Positions 10,001-17,420 of a DNA stretch of 64,000 bases are shown piece after piece (the stretch's first letter is position 1; the number at the start of each line of letters is the position of its first letter). Source of the DNA: Heliopora coerulea (Eukaryota; Cnidaria; Anthozoa; Scleralcyonacea; Helioporidae); NCBI GenBank assembly GCA_030142905.1, contig JASJOG010000108.1, positions 759,001 through 823,000 of the forward strand, in the 5' to 3' direction. The position numbers and the translations under genes were made by a program. The notes beneath the pieces are model-generated. The model did not search any database and was not told the DNA's origin. It saw only the letters and a program-made list of their open reading frames with translations.

Positions 10001-11252
10001 ATCGTAAGAAGTATTGTTTGTCCATAGGAACATGAACTTTATGTGCATATACTTCTCAATAAAGTTTCCATGAAAAATGTTCAGTGTTATGGTTGTTCCA
10101 TTAAAGTTTACTAATTGTGAAAGAGAAACCTGCTTGATTCTGTAGTCTGCCGTTACATGTGACTGAGATTCCTACTAAGATTGTCCATAAAAGTGTGAGA
10201 TGGTTGTGTAAGATAGACCTGGGTTGAAACCTTGTTATTATATATATTTTCATGGCATTTTTTGCCTTATCTAGAATAACTGCGAAAAATATGAAGTTGA
10301 CTCGCCCAAGTATGAACATCGGCCGCTATAAAATGGTTCGAATCTTCCACAAAAGCGCTCAAGCGGATCCTCTCAGGTATTGTTGAACGTTTGGTCATTT
10401 AGATTTTTTAGTTCACAAATTAATTGAAATTATCAGGGAAAGCAATTGTTATGGGGATTTTTTTACAGCTTTTTTTCTATAGCTAAAGGACATTGAATTT
10501 AATTTAAAGTTGAAATATCACTTTTTATACACTTGCTTTATTCAGTGAAGAGAGGGCGAGTCCTTAATGTCTTCTTTTGGCACCCAAAGCCGTTACCGTG
10601 AATGTCCGATTTTTTTGTTTTTCCTCGGCATTTATTCGAAACTGCAATGTAAGGTGCAAGCCTTAATTTAAAGCAGTGTTTTTTAAATACGTCCACTTGA
10701 GAAAAGATCAAGTTTACAACTTTTTTTTCCAAGTCTAATGAACGAAATATTTCATGGAAAAAAGTCATTGCGATTATTATGATGTATCGTTCATCCAAAT
10801 AAGCGCTGTCCTTTGGAAAGATCTGATGCTGCGCTTACTTTCAGTGCGCCTGTAATTAAAGTGTTCTGCCTCTGAGTGCGGTGCTTAATCGAGGTTGGTG
10901 CAAGTGGAACATTTGCGGCATTTTTTGCTCATGCAAACCGTTACTGTATCTTCGTTTACCACGCGCGCTTGCGCCATTTGAATGTGACCACAAAGGATGC
11001 TTGTTAGCAGTGGAAAAAGAAAAAGCTGTAGTGACAAGATTAAGAATCTAGTTCCAAATTTTTCCTTTCAATCTAACTCAGTTACGACCAACCGTCCGCA
11101 CATTTCCGTTGTTTAGATTCGACAAGCTAAGAGATTCCGTAGAAAGAATGGCTCACGATGGGTTGACCTCCCTGAAGTATAATGTCAGACAGACGGTCGA
11201 ATATCCACTCTATACTAAAGTAACCGTGGACGTTGATCCTAATGACGTATAG
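663..11252 (+). CDS. B4GALT: Beta-1,4-galactosyltransferase, seven exons, complete (398 aa)
   Basis: Golgi type II membrane enzyme of glycosyltransferase family 7 that transfers galactose from UDP-Gal to GlcNAc or a related acceptor. Exons: 663-1065, 4052-4179, 4751-4867, 9042-9229, 9352-9474, 10275-10376, 11117-11252. All introns are GT-AG and the phases join (1,0,0,2,2,2). The first ATG with good context is 663 (G at -3 and +4); an in-frame GTG at 639 is not a likely start. The protein has a short cytosolic tail, a membrane anchor at about residues 7-28, a variable stem with an N-V-S sequon at 65, then the catalytic domain. Visible family motifs are VAIVIPYRKR (178-187), FNRGMLFNIGF (222-232), the metal-binding DVD (248-250), the WGWGGEDDD block (308-316) and the C-terminal DGL.SL/YPLYT.VTVD region. 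The 398-aa length fits the family. One oddity: the usual M-x2-H metal site reads M-x4-H here. I cannot assign the paralogue number (1-7). Confidence 0.93.
1066..1833. other. Intron 1, left part
   Basis: AT-rich intron sequence with homopolymer runs. Short open frames here have no recognisable product. Confidence 0.5.
1834..2594. mobile_element. Non-autonomous DNA transposon (hAT-like MITE)
   Basis: The ends carry an 11-bp inverted repeat, CAAGCCTCGAA at 1834-1844 and its complement at 2584-2594. The flanking 8-mers are ATCTTATG (1826-1833) and ATCCTATG (2595-2602), a 7/8 match that looks like an aged 8-bp target-site duplication. Inside both ends are further CTGGT/ACCAG subterminal motifs. 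No transposase is visible. An 8-bp duplication favours the hAT superfamily, although the CAAGC terminus is not the classical CAGNG. Confidence 0.55.
2792..3460 (-). mobile_element. Decayed pogo-type element with TA target sites
   Basis: Imperfect terminal inverted repeats of about 26 bp: the left end reads CCATATTTCGCGGTGTATAA and the right end, read on the minus strand, CCATACTTTGTGGGGTATAA, both followed by GTCAA. Each is flanked by TA. Between them lies a remnant of a pogo/CENP-B-type helix-turn-helix on the minus strand, so this is a shrunken Tc1/mariner-pogo element inside intron 1. Confidence 0.7.
3055..3223 (-). pseudogene. Pogo/CENP-B-type transposase N-terminal remnant
   Basis: On the minus strand an ATG at 3221-3223 opens MPPK and is followed by a stop, then KLKVVDLAEKSK. 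After a frameshift comes KFGVSKKLVRDWRKQSN. The order 'KLKVV..A', then 'FGVSKK.VRDWRKQ' is typical of the N-terminal DNA-binding helix-turn-helix of pogo/Tigger and jerky-type transposases. Two stops, at least one frameshift and the loss of the whole catalytic domain make it inactive. Confidence 0.65.
3463..4051. other. Intron 1, right part
   Basis: AT-rich intron ending in a long pyrimidine tract and the exon 2 acceptor. No other feature seen. Confidence 0.5.
4052..4179 (+). CDS. B4GALT: B4GALT exon 2: VGPL block and W-rich segment
   Basis: Begins after a pyrimidine-rich tract and AATAG. The split codon restores Val, giving V-G-P-L followed by a segment ending in GGAWRPTKCKPVSK, which is typical of the start of the family's catalytic domain. 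The donor is AAA|GTAAGT. Confidence 0.9.
4180..4750. other. Intron 2
   Basis: Contains a perfect 18-bp palindrome, AGGGTTTGGCCAAACCCT (4456-4473), followed within 40 bp by a second TTTGGCCAAA core. It also contains long T runs. Open frames here have no recognisable product. Confidence 0.5.
4751..4867 (+). CDS. B4GALT: B4GALT exon 3: nucleotide-sugar binding start
   Basis: Exactly 39 codons, starting VAIVIPYRKRQEQL and ending DYRIMVIEQ, between acceptor TTTTGAG and donor CAG|GTGAGC. The VAI.IP.R.R motif is a hallmark of the family and contacts UDP. Confidence 0.92.
5772..6209 (-). CDS. HIRAN-like domain protein inside pogo element 1
   Basis: An intact 145-codon frame starting at ATG 6207-6209. 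Residues about 8-60 read ESYIRGYHEYMDIWEP, then LKREPENKKDSHAVAI. Later come VVGHIPKSMVPYVSKFL and GAGYGLEIPCVYTFQG. The pattern 'REP.N..D.HAVA ... VGHIP' resembles the HIRAN domain, a DNA-end/single-strand-binding module known from HLTF/Rad5-type repair proteins. Similar stand-alone proteins are, to my knowledge, common in cnidarian predicted proteomes. It lies head-to-head with the transposase tail at 6301. It may be a captured host gene, an element-encoded accessory protein or a separate small insertion. Confidence 0.55.
   Translation of the reverse strand: MDTFINVESYIRGYHEYMDIWEPKVDEKYELKREPENKKDSHAVAIVKPSRRSTESSGTSHANTVNETVDVVGHIPKSMVPYVSKFLKRSSNSASVTVKGKRINRGAGYGLEIPCVYTFQGDQFSLTWLRNKIHKTRYVLLDKKI
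6301..6807 (+). pseudogene. Pogo/Tigger transposase C-terminal fragment with PIP box
   Basis: A frame open from a TAA at 6277-6279 to TAG at 6805-6807, with no ATG. It begins right after TGTTTCAG, which looks like a splice acceptor, so this could be a 3' exon. It includes a strongly acidic stretch (DIDEDTDGEQEDDDFD), an N-E-E-L helix region, and ends QKQAHITDYFKPS. QAHITDYF matches the PCNA-interacting PIP box (Q-x-x-I/L/M-x-x-aromatic-aromatic). A C-terminal PCNA-binding motif after an acidic tail is known for pogo transposases. The DNA-binding and DDE domains are missing upstream. Confidence 0.65.
7350..7600. repeat. Long inverted repeat (hairpin) inside pogo element 2
   Basis: The segment of about 7350-7464 is the near-exact inverted copy of about 7480-7600, with a loop of roughly 16 bp centred near 7472. 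Arms of 110-120 bp differ by only a few substitutions and short indels. The right arm covers the end of the transposase fragment on the minus strand, so the left arm is an inverted duplicate of the gene's own 3' end. Confidence 0.85.
7553..8090 (-). pseudogene. Pogo/Tigger transposase C-terminal fragment with internal stop
   Basis: On the minus strand a frame from 8090 reads LLDAMNTIVGCWSEITTKTI, then ANCFRHAGF and an acidic DSDEDSWAEDDDIPLAQLL. This is the usual end of the DDE_1 domain and the acidic tail of Tigger/jerky transposases. A TAA at 7761-7763 interrupts it. The same frame then continues through QSIQESDDEPEPK and a further 50 or so codons to a TAG at 7551-7553. The N-terminal two thirds is missing, so the gene is dead. 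Confidence 0.72.
8393..8593 (+). pseudogene. Possible N-terminus of the host hAT transposase
   Basis: A 66-codon frame opening MASKRSIDVSASGSDNQPKK, basic and Ser-rich, 20 bp inside the hAT element from the pogo element 2 insertion point. Position and composition would suit the start of a hAT transposase, but no BED finger or catalytic block follows and I do not recognise the sequence. Its middle overlaps a perfect palindrome (8461-8497). Confidence 0.25.
8461..8497. repeat. Perfect 17-bp-arm palindrome
   Basis: AACTATATCAGTAGCAA (8461-8477), spacer CCT, then its exact complement (8481-8497), inside the hAT element. It could form a stable hairpin or bind a dimeric protein. It is too short to be a known terminator type in animals. 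Confidence 0.85.
8833..9041. other. Intron 3, right end
   Basis: Plain intron sequence ending in a pyrimidine tract and the exon 4 acceptor. Confidence 0.5.
9042..9229 (+). CDS. B4GALT: B4GALT exon 4: FNR and DVD motifs
   Basis: Encodes GGETPFNRGMLFNIGF, then FVFHDVDLIPEDDRN with the DVD metal-binding motif, then PRHLSVAVDKFDY. Acceptor ATTCCAG, donor ACAG|GTAGTG, phase 2. It lies 217 bp downstream of the hAT insertion in intron 3. Confidence 0.94.
9352..9474 (+). CDS. B4GALT: B4GALT exon 5: acceptor-binding WGWGGEDDD block
   Basis: Encodes LPYASIFGGAGAFRKEDF, then NGFSNKFWGWGGEDDDLYK. Acceptor TCGCAG, donor AAAG|GTAAAA. The W-GWGGEDD motif binds the acceptor sugar and holds the catalytic acid in the family. 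Confidence 0.94.
9544..9615 (-). tRNA. tRNA-like sequence, copy 1 (probably a pseudogene or SINE head)
   Basis: Minus strand, 72 nt. The acceptor stem GTCTTTG pairs with CAGGGAC (two G-T wobbles). D arm GCTC..GAGC, T arm ACGGG-TTCGATT-CCCGT; B box GGTTCGATTCC is perfect and the A box nearly so. The anticodon stem has two mismatches and position 33 is C rather than T, so I do not assign an anticodon. Probably not a functional tRNA. Confidence 0.55.
9802..9873 (-). tRNA. tRNA-like sequence, copy 2 (probably a pseudogene or SINE head)
   Basis: Same fold as copy 1, 258 bp away. The B box is intact; the T stem reads ACAGG against CCCGT, with one mismatch. The anticodon arm differs from copy 1 by several bases (loop CCCACGA) and again lacks T33. 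The two copies have drifted most in the anticodon arm, as expected for non-functional tRNA-derived repeats. Confidence 0.5.
10275..10376 (+). CDS. B4GALT: B4GALT exon 6: RPS/IGRYKM segment
   Basis: After acceptor ATCTAG, reads ITAKNMKLTRPSMNIGRYKM then VRIFHKSAQADPL, and ends TCTCAG|GTATTG. The phase matches exon 5 and exon 7. In vertebrate homologues the Met of this segment and a His three residues later bind manganese. Here Ile sits at the His position and the His comes two residues later. Confidence 0.85.
10377..11116. other. Intron 6
   Basis: No repeat or gene recognised. An 86-codon minus-strand open frame (10538-10798) has no recognisable features. Confidence 0.45.
11117..11252 (+). 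CDS. B4GALT: B4GALT exon 7: C-terminus and stop
   Basis: After acceptor GTTTAG, reads FDKLRDSVERMAHDGLTSL, then a segment with YPLYTKVTVDVDPNDV and TAG at 11250-11252. This matches the family C-terminus, in which DGL.SL and YPLYT are conserved. Confidence 0.9.
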
Positions 11253-12073
11253 CGGTTCATTCCCCCAGCACTTTTTAACTGACCTGGCTAATCAATGGCC
11301 CAGTTATGGTAAAACAAGGAGGGGCTTGTGATCTGGCCGTCGTTTGAGGACGGAAAAATACTTCGTGAAATTTTGTCAACGAAAGCCTAATTGTGAACCT
11401 ACCCCAACACGCTGGTCTTAATCCACCCACCGTCACCTAATTCTAATGTTTGTGCCACTTTGGAATCTTCTCTTTGTCCATGATACTCTGCCATGTCTTA
11501 CTCTTTGCACACAAATCACAACAGGAACACAACTTTCAAGAGCAGGAGTGATCAAGTGGAAAAATGTTACCGCATCGCTGGTTGGAAACGAAACCCTAAG
11601 GAAACTTTTTGAATTAACTGCCCAAGAATTTCCGTAAAGGAGTTTCCATTTCTAGCCGTGGCAACATTGAATCTTGATTCAGAACTTGGCTAGACTTGAA
11701 CAAAGCTCCATTATCAGAAGAAAAGTTGAAAGAAGAATCTCTGTTCTTAATATTTCTTGAAGCAAATCCATGCATCGTCAAAATGTCTCTCGTTTTACTC
11801 GAGTTTGTTTTGGTTTTTTTTCATTTTTAAGTGGTTCAAAAGACAGTTTCTTTCAAAGTTTCACTAAAAGTTCAAAATATGAAGACTTTAAGCTAAAGGA
11901 AGCCCTATAGAAAACAAGTGATAATTTTTTGGTGAATTCGTCCCAGAGGAAAATTAAAAATTCGTCGGGGAATTGTCACTGATCATAACACATTTATATT
12001 TTCCACAAACTGTGAGAACTTGGTATAGCCAAGACAGATAACAGATTCTTCTCTTCATGTTATAAAACTAAAC
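11253..12073. other. 3' UTR and intergenic spacer
   Basis: Follows the galactosyltransferase stop. I see no canonical AATAAA. An ATTAAA variant near 11953 could serve but is weak. A 63-codon frame at 11446-11637 is not recognisable. Confidence 0.4.
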
Positions 12074-12115
12074 AATAACTTGAACTTGTATATTAATAGT
12101 CACCAGTCTCCGACA
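12074..12115 (-). repeat. Truncated 3' LTR start of the BEL/Pao element
   Basis: 42 bp matching 17616-17657 with one or two substitutions, preceded on the minus strand by a purine-rich tract. The similarity stops abruptly at AAGTTATT. Confidence 0.7.
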
Positions 12116-12347
12116 CCCTCCCTCCATTGAGCTCAACTGTGTTCAATGTTCCAAAAGGAGACTGTTCCTGTTTGCAAAGTTTGACAACAAATTAACCTAA
12201 CAAGACTAGTTTGTTCCTATTCAAGTTCATGTTCCTCATCAGCCATTGTTTTTATCAGTTCCTTTGCTGCCTATGCAGCTCTTCGTCTTGGTCGGAAACT
12301 TGGAGCCTCTGGATTCAACTTGGGTACGTCAACAGGAAGGTCGCAAC

Positions 12348-12866
12348 TCAATTCCAATGGATATAAATGTTAAGGGTTCTTTCCAGGGTTCCTTTACCCG
12401 TCGGCACCCTTGCTCCACGTGCTGCCCCATCATGACCAAAGATCAGCTCCACCACTTTCCCAAGTCTGCACAGGTTCCGGTTTTTCTCTTCTCCCTTGAT
12501 TATGACCATTTCACCGACAATCGGAGTGCGTATTTTCTTTCCCTCTTTCAGCTGGTGCCTTCCCCTCAGACTTCTTATGTACTCTTTGGTCCACCTTGCC
12601 CACATAGCATCCTTCGTTCGGGAGAGGTATCTGGCCCGCTCCCGTAGATCTACATCTTGGATATAATGGACTTCCAACTCCGGCAATTGGTTTGGTTGAA
12701 GAAATAAGAGTGAATTCGGTGTTAATAGAGGCATCTGTACATCATCTTCAGTGTAATGCAACGGCCGGTTGTTGATGGTAACCTCGACATCCAATACGAT
12801 TTCGGCCAGTTCACTGAAACTTAATGTTCCATTTCCAATGGTCTTGCGGAAAGCTGACTTGAACAC
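12348..12866 (-). pseudogene. BEL/Pao integrase C-terminal part
   Basis: 172 codons in the same frame as the integrase core. TINNRPLHY and then PNSLLF belong to the core's last helices. GEMVIIKGEEKNRNLCRLGK and the LGRVVEL-like block are typical of the DUF5641 domain that closes BEL/Pao polyproteins. It ends in a TAG or TAA near 12348, a plausible natural terminus of the polyprotein. Confidence 0.82.
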
Positions 12867-12962
12867 CCCAATTAATCTCTCAAACTGTCCACCCTACCAG
12901 GGCGCTCCACTTACATTGAATTTCCATTCGATCGAATTCTTGGCCAGGTAGTTGTGAAGCTT

Positions 12963-14105
12963 CTAGTCCTTAGTTGTCTTCTTGGTCAAATCAGTGGCGG
13001 CTTTAAAAGTGCTTCCATTATCCGAGTAAATGACCCTTGATCTCGCCCTTCTTGCTATGAAGCGTTTCAGGGATCTCATGAATTCAGCAGTTTCTAGCGA
13101 GTGTAAGAGTTCGAGATATACACCACGTGTTAAACTGCAGGCATAAAGGCAGACATATGCCTTCCCTTCGCAGTTCTTCCTTGCCATGTACTTGATGAGC
13201 CCTGTGAAATCGACTCCATCTATCTCATATGGTGTTTCTCCCTGGGTTCTGTTGGTCGGGAGCTGTCCTGGAGGCGGTGATGCATAGGCGATGGCCTGAA
13301 ACCTTTTACTGCCCCAACAACTCTTTCTCACTCGTTTCACCAACTTCCTCAGCCGCGGAATCCAGTAGGTCTCACGCAACTTTGCCATTGTGAGGGTGAC
13401 TCCCCCAAGGAGAGTGTCAATGTGAGCTTCTTGGACAATTCCTTCGGGAAATGGAGCAGCGTCAGGCAGGAACACAGGGTAGTGTCCCACTATTCGCCCT
13501 CTACATTCTAGAATTCCATCCTTGTTCTCTTGCAGGTTTAGCGGAACTCGATCGTTTTGGAATTGTGGGCTGTTGGTCTCCTGCTGTTGAGCTCGTTTGA
13601 TCCACCAATCTCGTCGCTTCCGGATCTCGGTTGTGGTTAGAGGACTAGTTACACGGTTTGGACGTTGACTTCGACTATTACACAGAAATCGATTCACCCA
13701 GGCACACACTCTCAGTACTCTCCAAACGTTTGTGATGTGAGTCTTAAGCAGAGTGTCAAATGTGTCGGCATCTTTTGTTGATTGAACAGTACCAGCAAAT
13801 ATCGCCTTCTCGATCTTCTCCTCGGCTTCACTTTCAAGTGTTGACTCGATAATTGGGCTGACTGGCCAGTTTTGGGATTCTGGTAACCATTGGGGTCCAT
13901 GCCTCGAAAGGTCATCAAGCTGATTGGATCCACGGCTTCCCGAGTCAGCAGGGTTCTCCTTGGTGGGCACATAATGCCAAGCAACGTCCGTGTGCCCCAG
14001 GATCTTATCGACTCTGTTCTCGACGAATTGTTTGTACTTCCCTCTTCCTCGAAGCCAGTACAGGACCACTGTACTATCTAGCCAGCAATGTTGAGCAATG
14101 TCCAA
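12963..14105 (-). pseudogene. BEL/Pao RNase H end, integrase zinc region and integrase core
   Basis: 380 codons. Starts with the last RNase H blocks (LDSTVVLYWLRG, ENPADSGSRG). Then come an integrase N-terminal zinc region (AHIDTLLGGVTLTMAKLRETYW) and the integrase core with the first two catalytic acids, GVDFTG and VIYSDNGSTF. The frame is stopped by a TAG at 12963-12965. The third acid (Glu in GGQFERLIG) follows at about 12885-12875, beyond another TAG at 12894-12896. Confidence 0.87.
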
Positions 14106-14135
14106 GTGACTATCCAGTGCTTGATGAACATTGTT

Positions 14136-14378
14136 CTAGAGGTTAACTGCCATGTGAGCTCCAAATAGTTCCAGCCTTGGAATGGTGAGTCCTCGCTTTG
14201 CCAAGCGGAATTTGGCAGCGACCAACACTTGCGTCGTTCCTGTTGGTTGATCAACTACTGAATACACAGCAGCGCTCACTCCATTAACACTTGCATCCCC
14301 AAAGGCATGAAGGATAATGGACTGCACCTCTTCTTGATGTTGAGCAATTGACCTTGGAACGTTCTCTTCCTTGTGCAA
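14136..14378 (-). pseudogene. BEL/Pao RNase H region, first part
   Basis: HAFGDASVNGVSAAVYSV carries the first catalytic Asp, and LTIPRLELFGAHMAV the Glu, of the RNase H fold used in this family. It is in the same frame as the RT, separated from it by a TAG, and ends in another TAG at 14136-14138. The rest of the domain (DSTVVLYWL, NPADSGSRG) lies at the start of the next feature. Confidence 0.82.
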
Positions 14379-14432
14379 TGATTCCTCCCAGGATTTCCAT
14401 TGCTGCGCCCGGATTCCATGAAGTTCAGCGTC

Positions 14433-15203
14433 CTATGGTACCTTTGCATCACAGACTTGCCTATAGATCATTTTCCCTTGTAAAGTTATTGGCGATGTCA
14501 GCCCAAGCGGATCATATACTCTTGCCAATTTACTTAGGATTCCACGTTTTGTCGTCGATGGGGTGCCATGGGGAAAGGGGATGGATATGGTGTCTGACCG
14601 TTTATTCCATGGAAGTCCAAGCAGTTTGGTCTCATTGTTTTGCACTCCAAACTGTTGTTTTGCAAAAGTTTGCTCCTCCCCATTTCTTCCGTCAGCAGCT
14701 TTCTCTTCTAATTCTGTTTCACTTCCATGCCACTTATGCAACTTGAACGAAGCATCGAGTAGTATCTCTGACATGCTGGTCTTCTTCGCTTGAGCTTCCT
14801 CCACGGTGTTCCTTCCAGTCAGTAGATCATCTACACAAAGATTCTTCCGTAGCTCAGCCACTATCTCTGGTTGTCTGCTCTGCCAAAGCTCCAGATGTTG
14901 ATCAATCATACCACCAAGAAGGAATGTTGAGCATGTCAGTCCAAACAAGGCACGGGTTAATCTGTAGATTTGGACTTGGTCTTCTCCAGGAGCATTCCAA
15001 TGGAATCTAAGGGCATCCCGTTCACCTTCACGTATCCGCACTTGAAAGAAAGCCTTCTCTATGTCGCCACAAACAGCAGCTGGGTAGGATCGATGACGAA
15101 CCAGAACCTTCCATAATTTATTTTGAAGGGGTGGCCCTGGGTTTAAGCACTCATTGGTGGATGGTGTGTTGACTTGTTCCTTGGCTGAAGCATCATATAC
15201 CAC
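14433..15203 (-). pseudogene. pol: BEL/Pao reverse transcriptase region
   Basis: Motif A is CGDIEKAFFQVRI (catalytic Asp), motif B RALFGLTCSTFLLGG, and motif C LCVDDLLTG, the usual BEL/Pao form of Y-x-D-D. Upstream the frame is open to about 15350 except for a TGA at 15204-15206, immediately before VVYDASAKE. It ends at a TAG at 14433-14435, after the connection domain start (ARVYDPLGLTSPITLQGK). Same frame as RNase H and integrase. Confidence 0.88.
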
Positions 15204-15307
15204 TCAAAGTTTTGTGGTTTCTGCATTCTCTTTGATGACAGGCTTGTGAGGTAGGTAAAATTCTTTGCCGGCTGGTTCCTCAGGTGCTGGTTCAATGACT
15301 CCTTCCT

Positions 15308-16081
15308 TCAACTGGTCTTCCATGATATGGTCATACGCCTCATGCTGTCCCGTCCTTCCAACGTCCTAATCAAGCTGTTGAGTCGACAGAGGCTACCCTT
15401 TTCATTCGTGGGAAGAGGTGGATGATTGGCCTTCCAAGGTAGCCCTGTTTCATACCATACTTGCTCATCTCGCACCAGTTGTTCCTTGAATTCCAAGTAA
15501 ACATCAACTTGGCTGTTCTCAGTTGTGTCCTTCAAGCCCAATATATCAAGCCGACACAGCTCATCGTAGTTGGAGCGGGTTGTTTGGGTCAGGAGCGTCT
15601 TGTTATGGTCGAACTCACTTCCAGGCGACATGATGAACCAGCCAAGTTTTGTCTTCTCTGCAATTGGTTCTCCCTCTCGACTAACCCGTGGTTTGGTGTT
15701 CGTCTTGATCCGTGCATACTCGCCGCTACTTAGAACCACATGCGGGTATTCCTTCAACAACCGTCCATAGTTAGGATTGTCAACAGATAATAGCTCCTCT
15801 TTGTTAACTTTGATCACATTCACATCCACCTGGAAATCTCCGCTGACTGATTCAACCACCGTTTCATAGGTCTCTAGGCGCGACACTTGAGAGCTCATCA
15901 GCACGTCTACTCTTCTCTTGCTCACATCAGTTGGCCTTTTCTTCAAAAGATTGATCAGTTTGGCAGATCCGTAGGAACTACCGGCTCCTGAGTCAATCAG
16001 GGCTCTGCATTCGATTCCATCTACCTTGGTTGTCACAACTGGAAAAATACCCTCGGAACATGCACCAGATGTGGTCATCAA
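15308..16081 (-). pseudogene. BEL/Pao retropepsin-like protease region
   Basis: VVTTKVDGIECRALIDSGAG contains the DSG active-site triad of retroviral-type aspartic proteases (DUF1758 in BEL/Pao). Further on, KLGWFIMSPG and FWRLD-like spacing toward the RT are visible. The frame shifts by one near 15350, just where the reverse transcriptase entry sequence begins in another frame. Same frame as the CCHC region upstream. Confidence 0.8.
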
Positions 16082-16165
16082 TTTCTTCTCTTTTCCAGCA
16101 GGGTTGATATCCTTCCGATCACAAATGGACGTGTGGTGGCGCCGATCGCACTTCTGGTATTTAGA

Positions 16166-16408
16166 CTAGCTTGGGCATTCACTAGCTCGATGAGAAGCGC
16201 CAGTACAGTTGTAACAAAGACGATTCTTTGTCAACATTTGTCTCCTTTCAGTGGCAGTCTTCACACTCGGGCAATCAGTTGATCTGTGTGATTTATCTTC
16301 ACAGTAAACGCACTCTCTCAAACGCGTAGCAAAGGCTTTGTTGGATCTCCAATTTGGCTTTTCACTAGTTGTTTTGTCGATAGGATTTCGACGTGTCCAC
16401 AGCGTCAA
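16166..16408 (-). pseudogene. BEL/Pao CCHC zinc-knuckle region
   Basis: Two good knuckles, CVYCEDKSHRSTDC and CYNCTGASHRASEC, each C-x2-C-x4-H-x4-C, which in this family bind the RNA genome. A TAG at 16166-16168 follows the second knuckle. The frame then resumes through a degenerate third Cys/His motif (KCDRRHHTSIC) into the protease region, so this and the next feature were one reading frame. Confidence 0.85.
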
Positions 16409-16416
16409 GGCTTCGG

Positions 16417-17328
16417 TTAACTTGATGAAATCCCATGTCTCCCACGAGTCGTCAGTGCGTACAAGATCTCCACGGATTCCAGGTAGTTTGTCAAAGTCAT
16501 AGCTACGTTGCCATTGACTTGATTCAATTTGCCAAGCGTCTCCAAAGACTGCACAGCGTATATAAGCTTATCCGTAAAATCGTGAATTCGCTTCAAGTTT
16601 ACGTCTGGTATCACAGGAAGATCGAAGATCTGCTTTGTGTACGCTTTGAAAATTTCAGACTGTTTACCATACCTGTCGGCCAAGATGCTCTTTGCTCTGT
16701 TGTGGCCCTCGCTTGTGAACGGCAACGCTTCAACTGATTTCCGGACTTTGTTATCGAGCAGTTCACGCAAATATGCAAATTTGTTGACGGGCTCGATTCC
16801 TGTTTTGTCAACCGTCTCTTTAAATTGCACCCAAAACCGAGGCCAATCCTGAAAGGTTCCATTAAACTTGGTGATTACCAATTTAGGAAGCTTCGCTTGC
16901 AGACCCTTTTCGCTTTCCCCAGTCGTTGTCATCGCTAGATGTTTCGTCTCTTGTTGCATTTTGATAGCGTGCAACTCCGTTTGAAATTTCAACCGCGTCT
17001 CAAAGAGTTCTCGCTCGAACTCCAATTCCTTCTTTTGGTTTTCGTCGCGCTCACGATCATAATCCTCACACCATTTCATTAGATGACAAATTTCATGGTC
17101 TGCAGCAGCCAGCTTGCTTTCAATTTCGGCACTCCACTCACCAATCTCCGCAAGATCTTGTTTGGCAGCAATCTTCTTTGCTGCTTCTTCCATTTTGAAC
17201 TGATTCGTATCGTCGACAATGTCGTAAAATAGCTTCTCGATTCCCCGTCTTATTAGGTTTTCAGTTCGCTCAACGGTTATCTTAAGTTGTGTCAGTTTTG
17301 TATGAAGAGTCGCTTTGCTTGTTGCCAT
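16417..17328 (-). pseudogene. gag: BEL/Pao Gag-like region
   Basis: 303 codons from ATG 17328. The N-terminal half is rich in Lys/Glu and probably coiled-coil (about residues 1-130). The middle part includes LPKLVITKFNGTFQDWPRFW and later VRKSVEALPF and AKSILADRYG, which are typical of the DUF1759-type Gag of BEL/Pao elements. A one-base loss near 16500 shifts the frame: the C-terminal Gag motif continues in the frame of the next feature, and this frame runs out at 16417. Confidence 0.85.
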
Positions 17329-17420
17329 GTCGCTGTAATTATAATCTCATCCCCACAATCTCGTAGGATTTCTCGTAGAAATCTTCTCGTAAATCTCGTA
17401 GGATCCGGTCGGAGGTGCCA

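Larger units (their letters stand above)
9498..10002. mobile_element. Insertion in intron 5 carrying two tRNA-like copies
   Basis: A 13-bp direct repeat, CGTAAGAAGTATT, lies at 9485-9497 and 10003-10015 and looks like a target-site duplication around a 505-bp insert. The insert holds two related units of about 205 bp (about 9502-9704 and 9758-9963), offset by 258 bp. Each has a tRNA-like core and the same right-hand sequence. The second unit is bounded by the 12-bp inverted repeat CTTAATACGCAC (9756-9767) and its complement (9961-9972). The length of the direct repeat would fit a retroposon of SINE type, but the tRNA part is not at an end. Confidence 0.6.

Noticed and set aside
10101..10319. 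Minus-strand 72-codon frame
   Set aside because: Partly the antisense of B4GALT exon 6, no recognisable features.
14348..14793. Plus-strand open frames over the retrotransposon
   Set aside because: Antisense shadows of the reverse transcriptase region.
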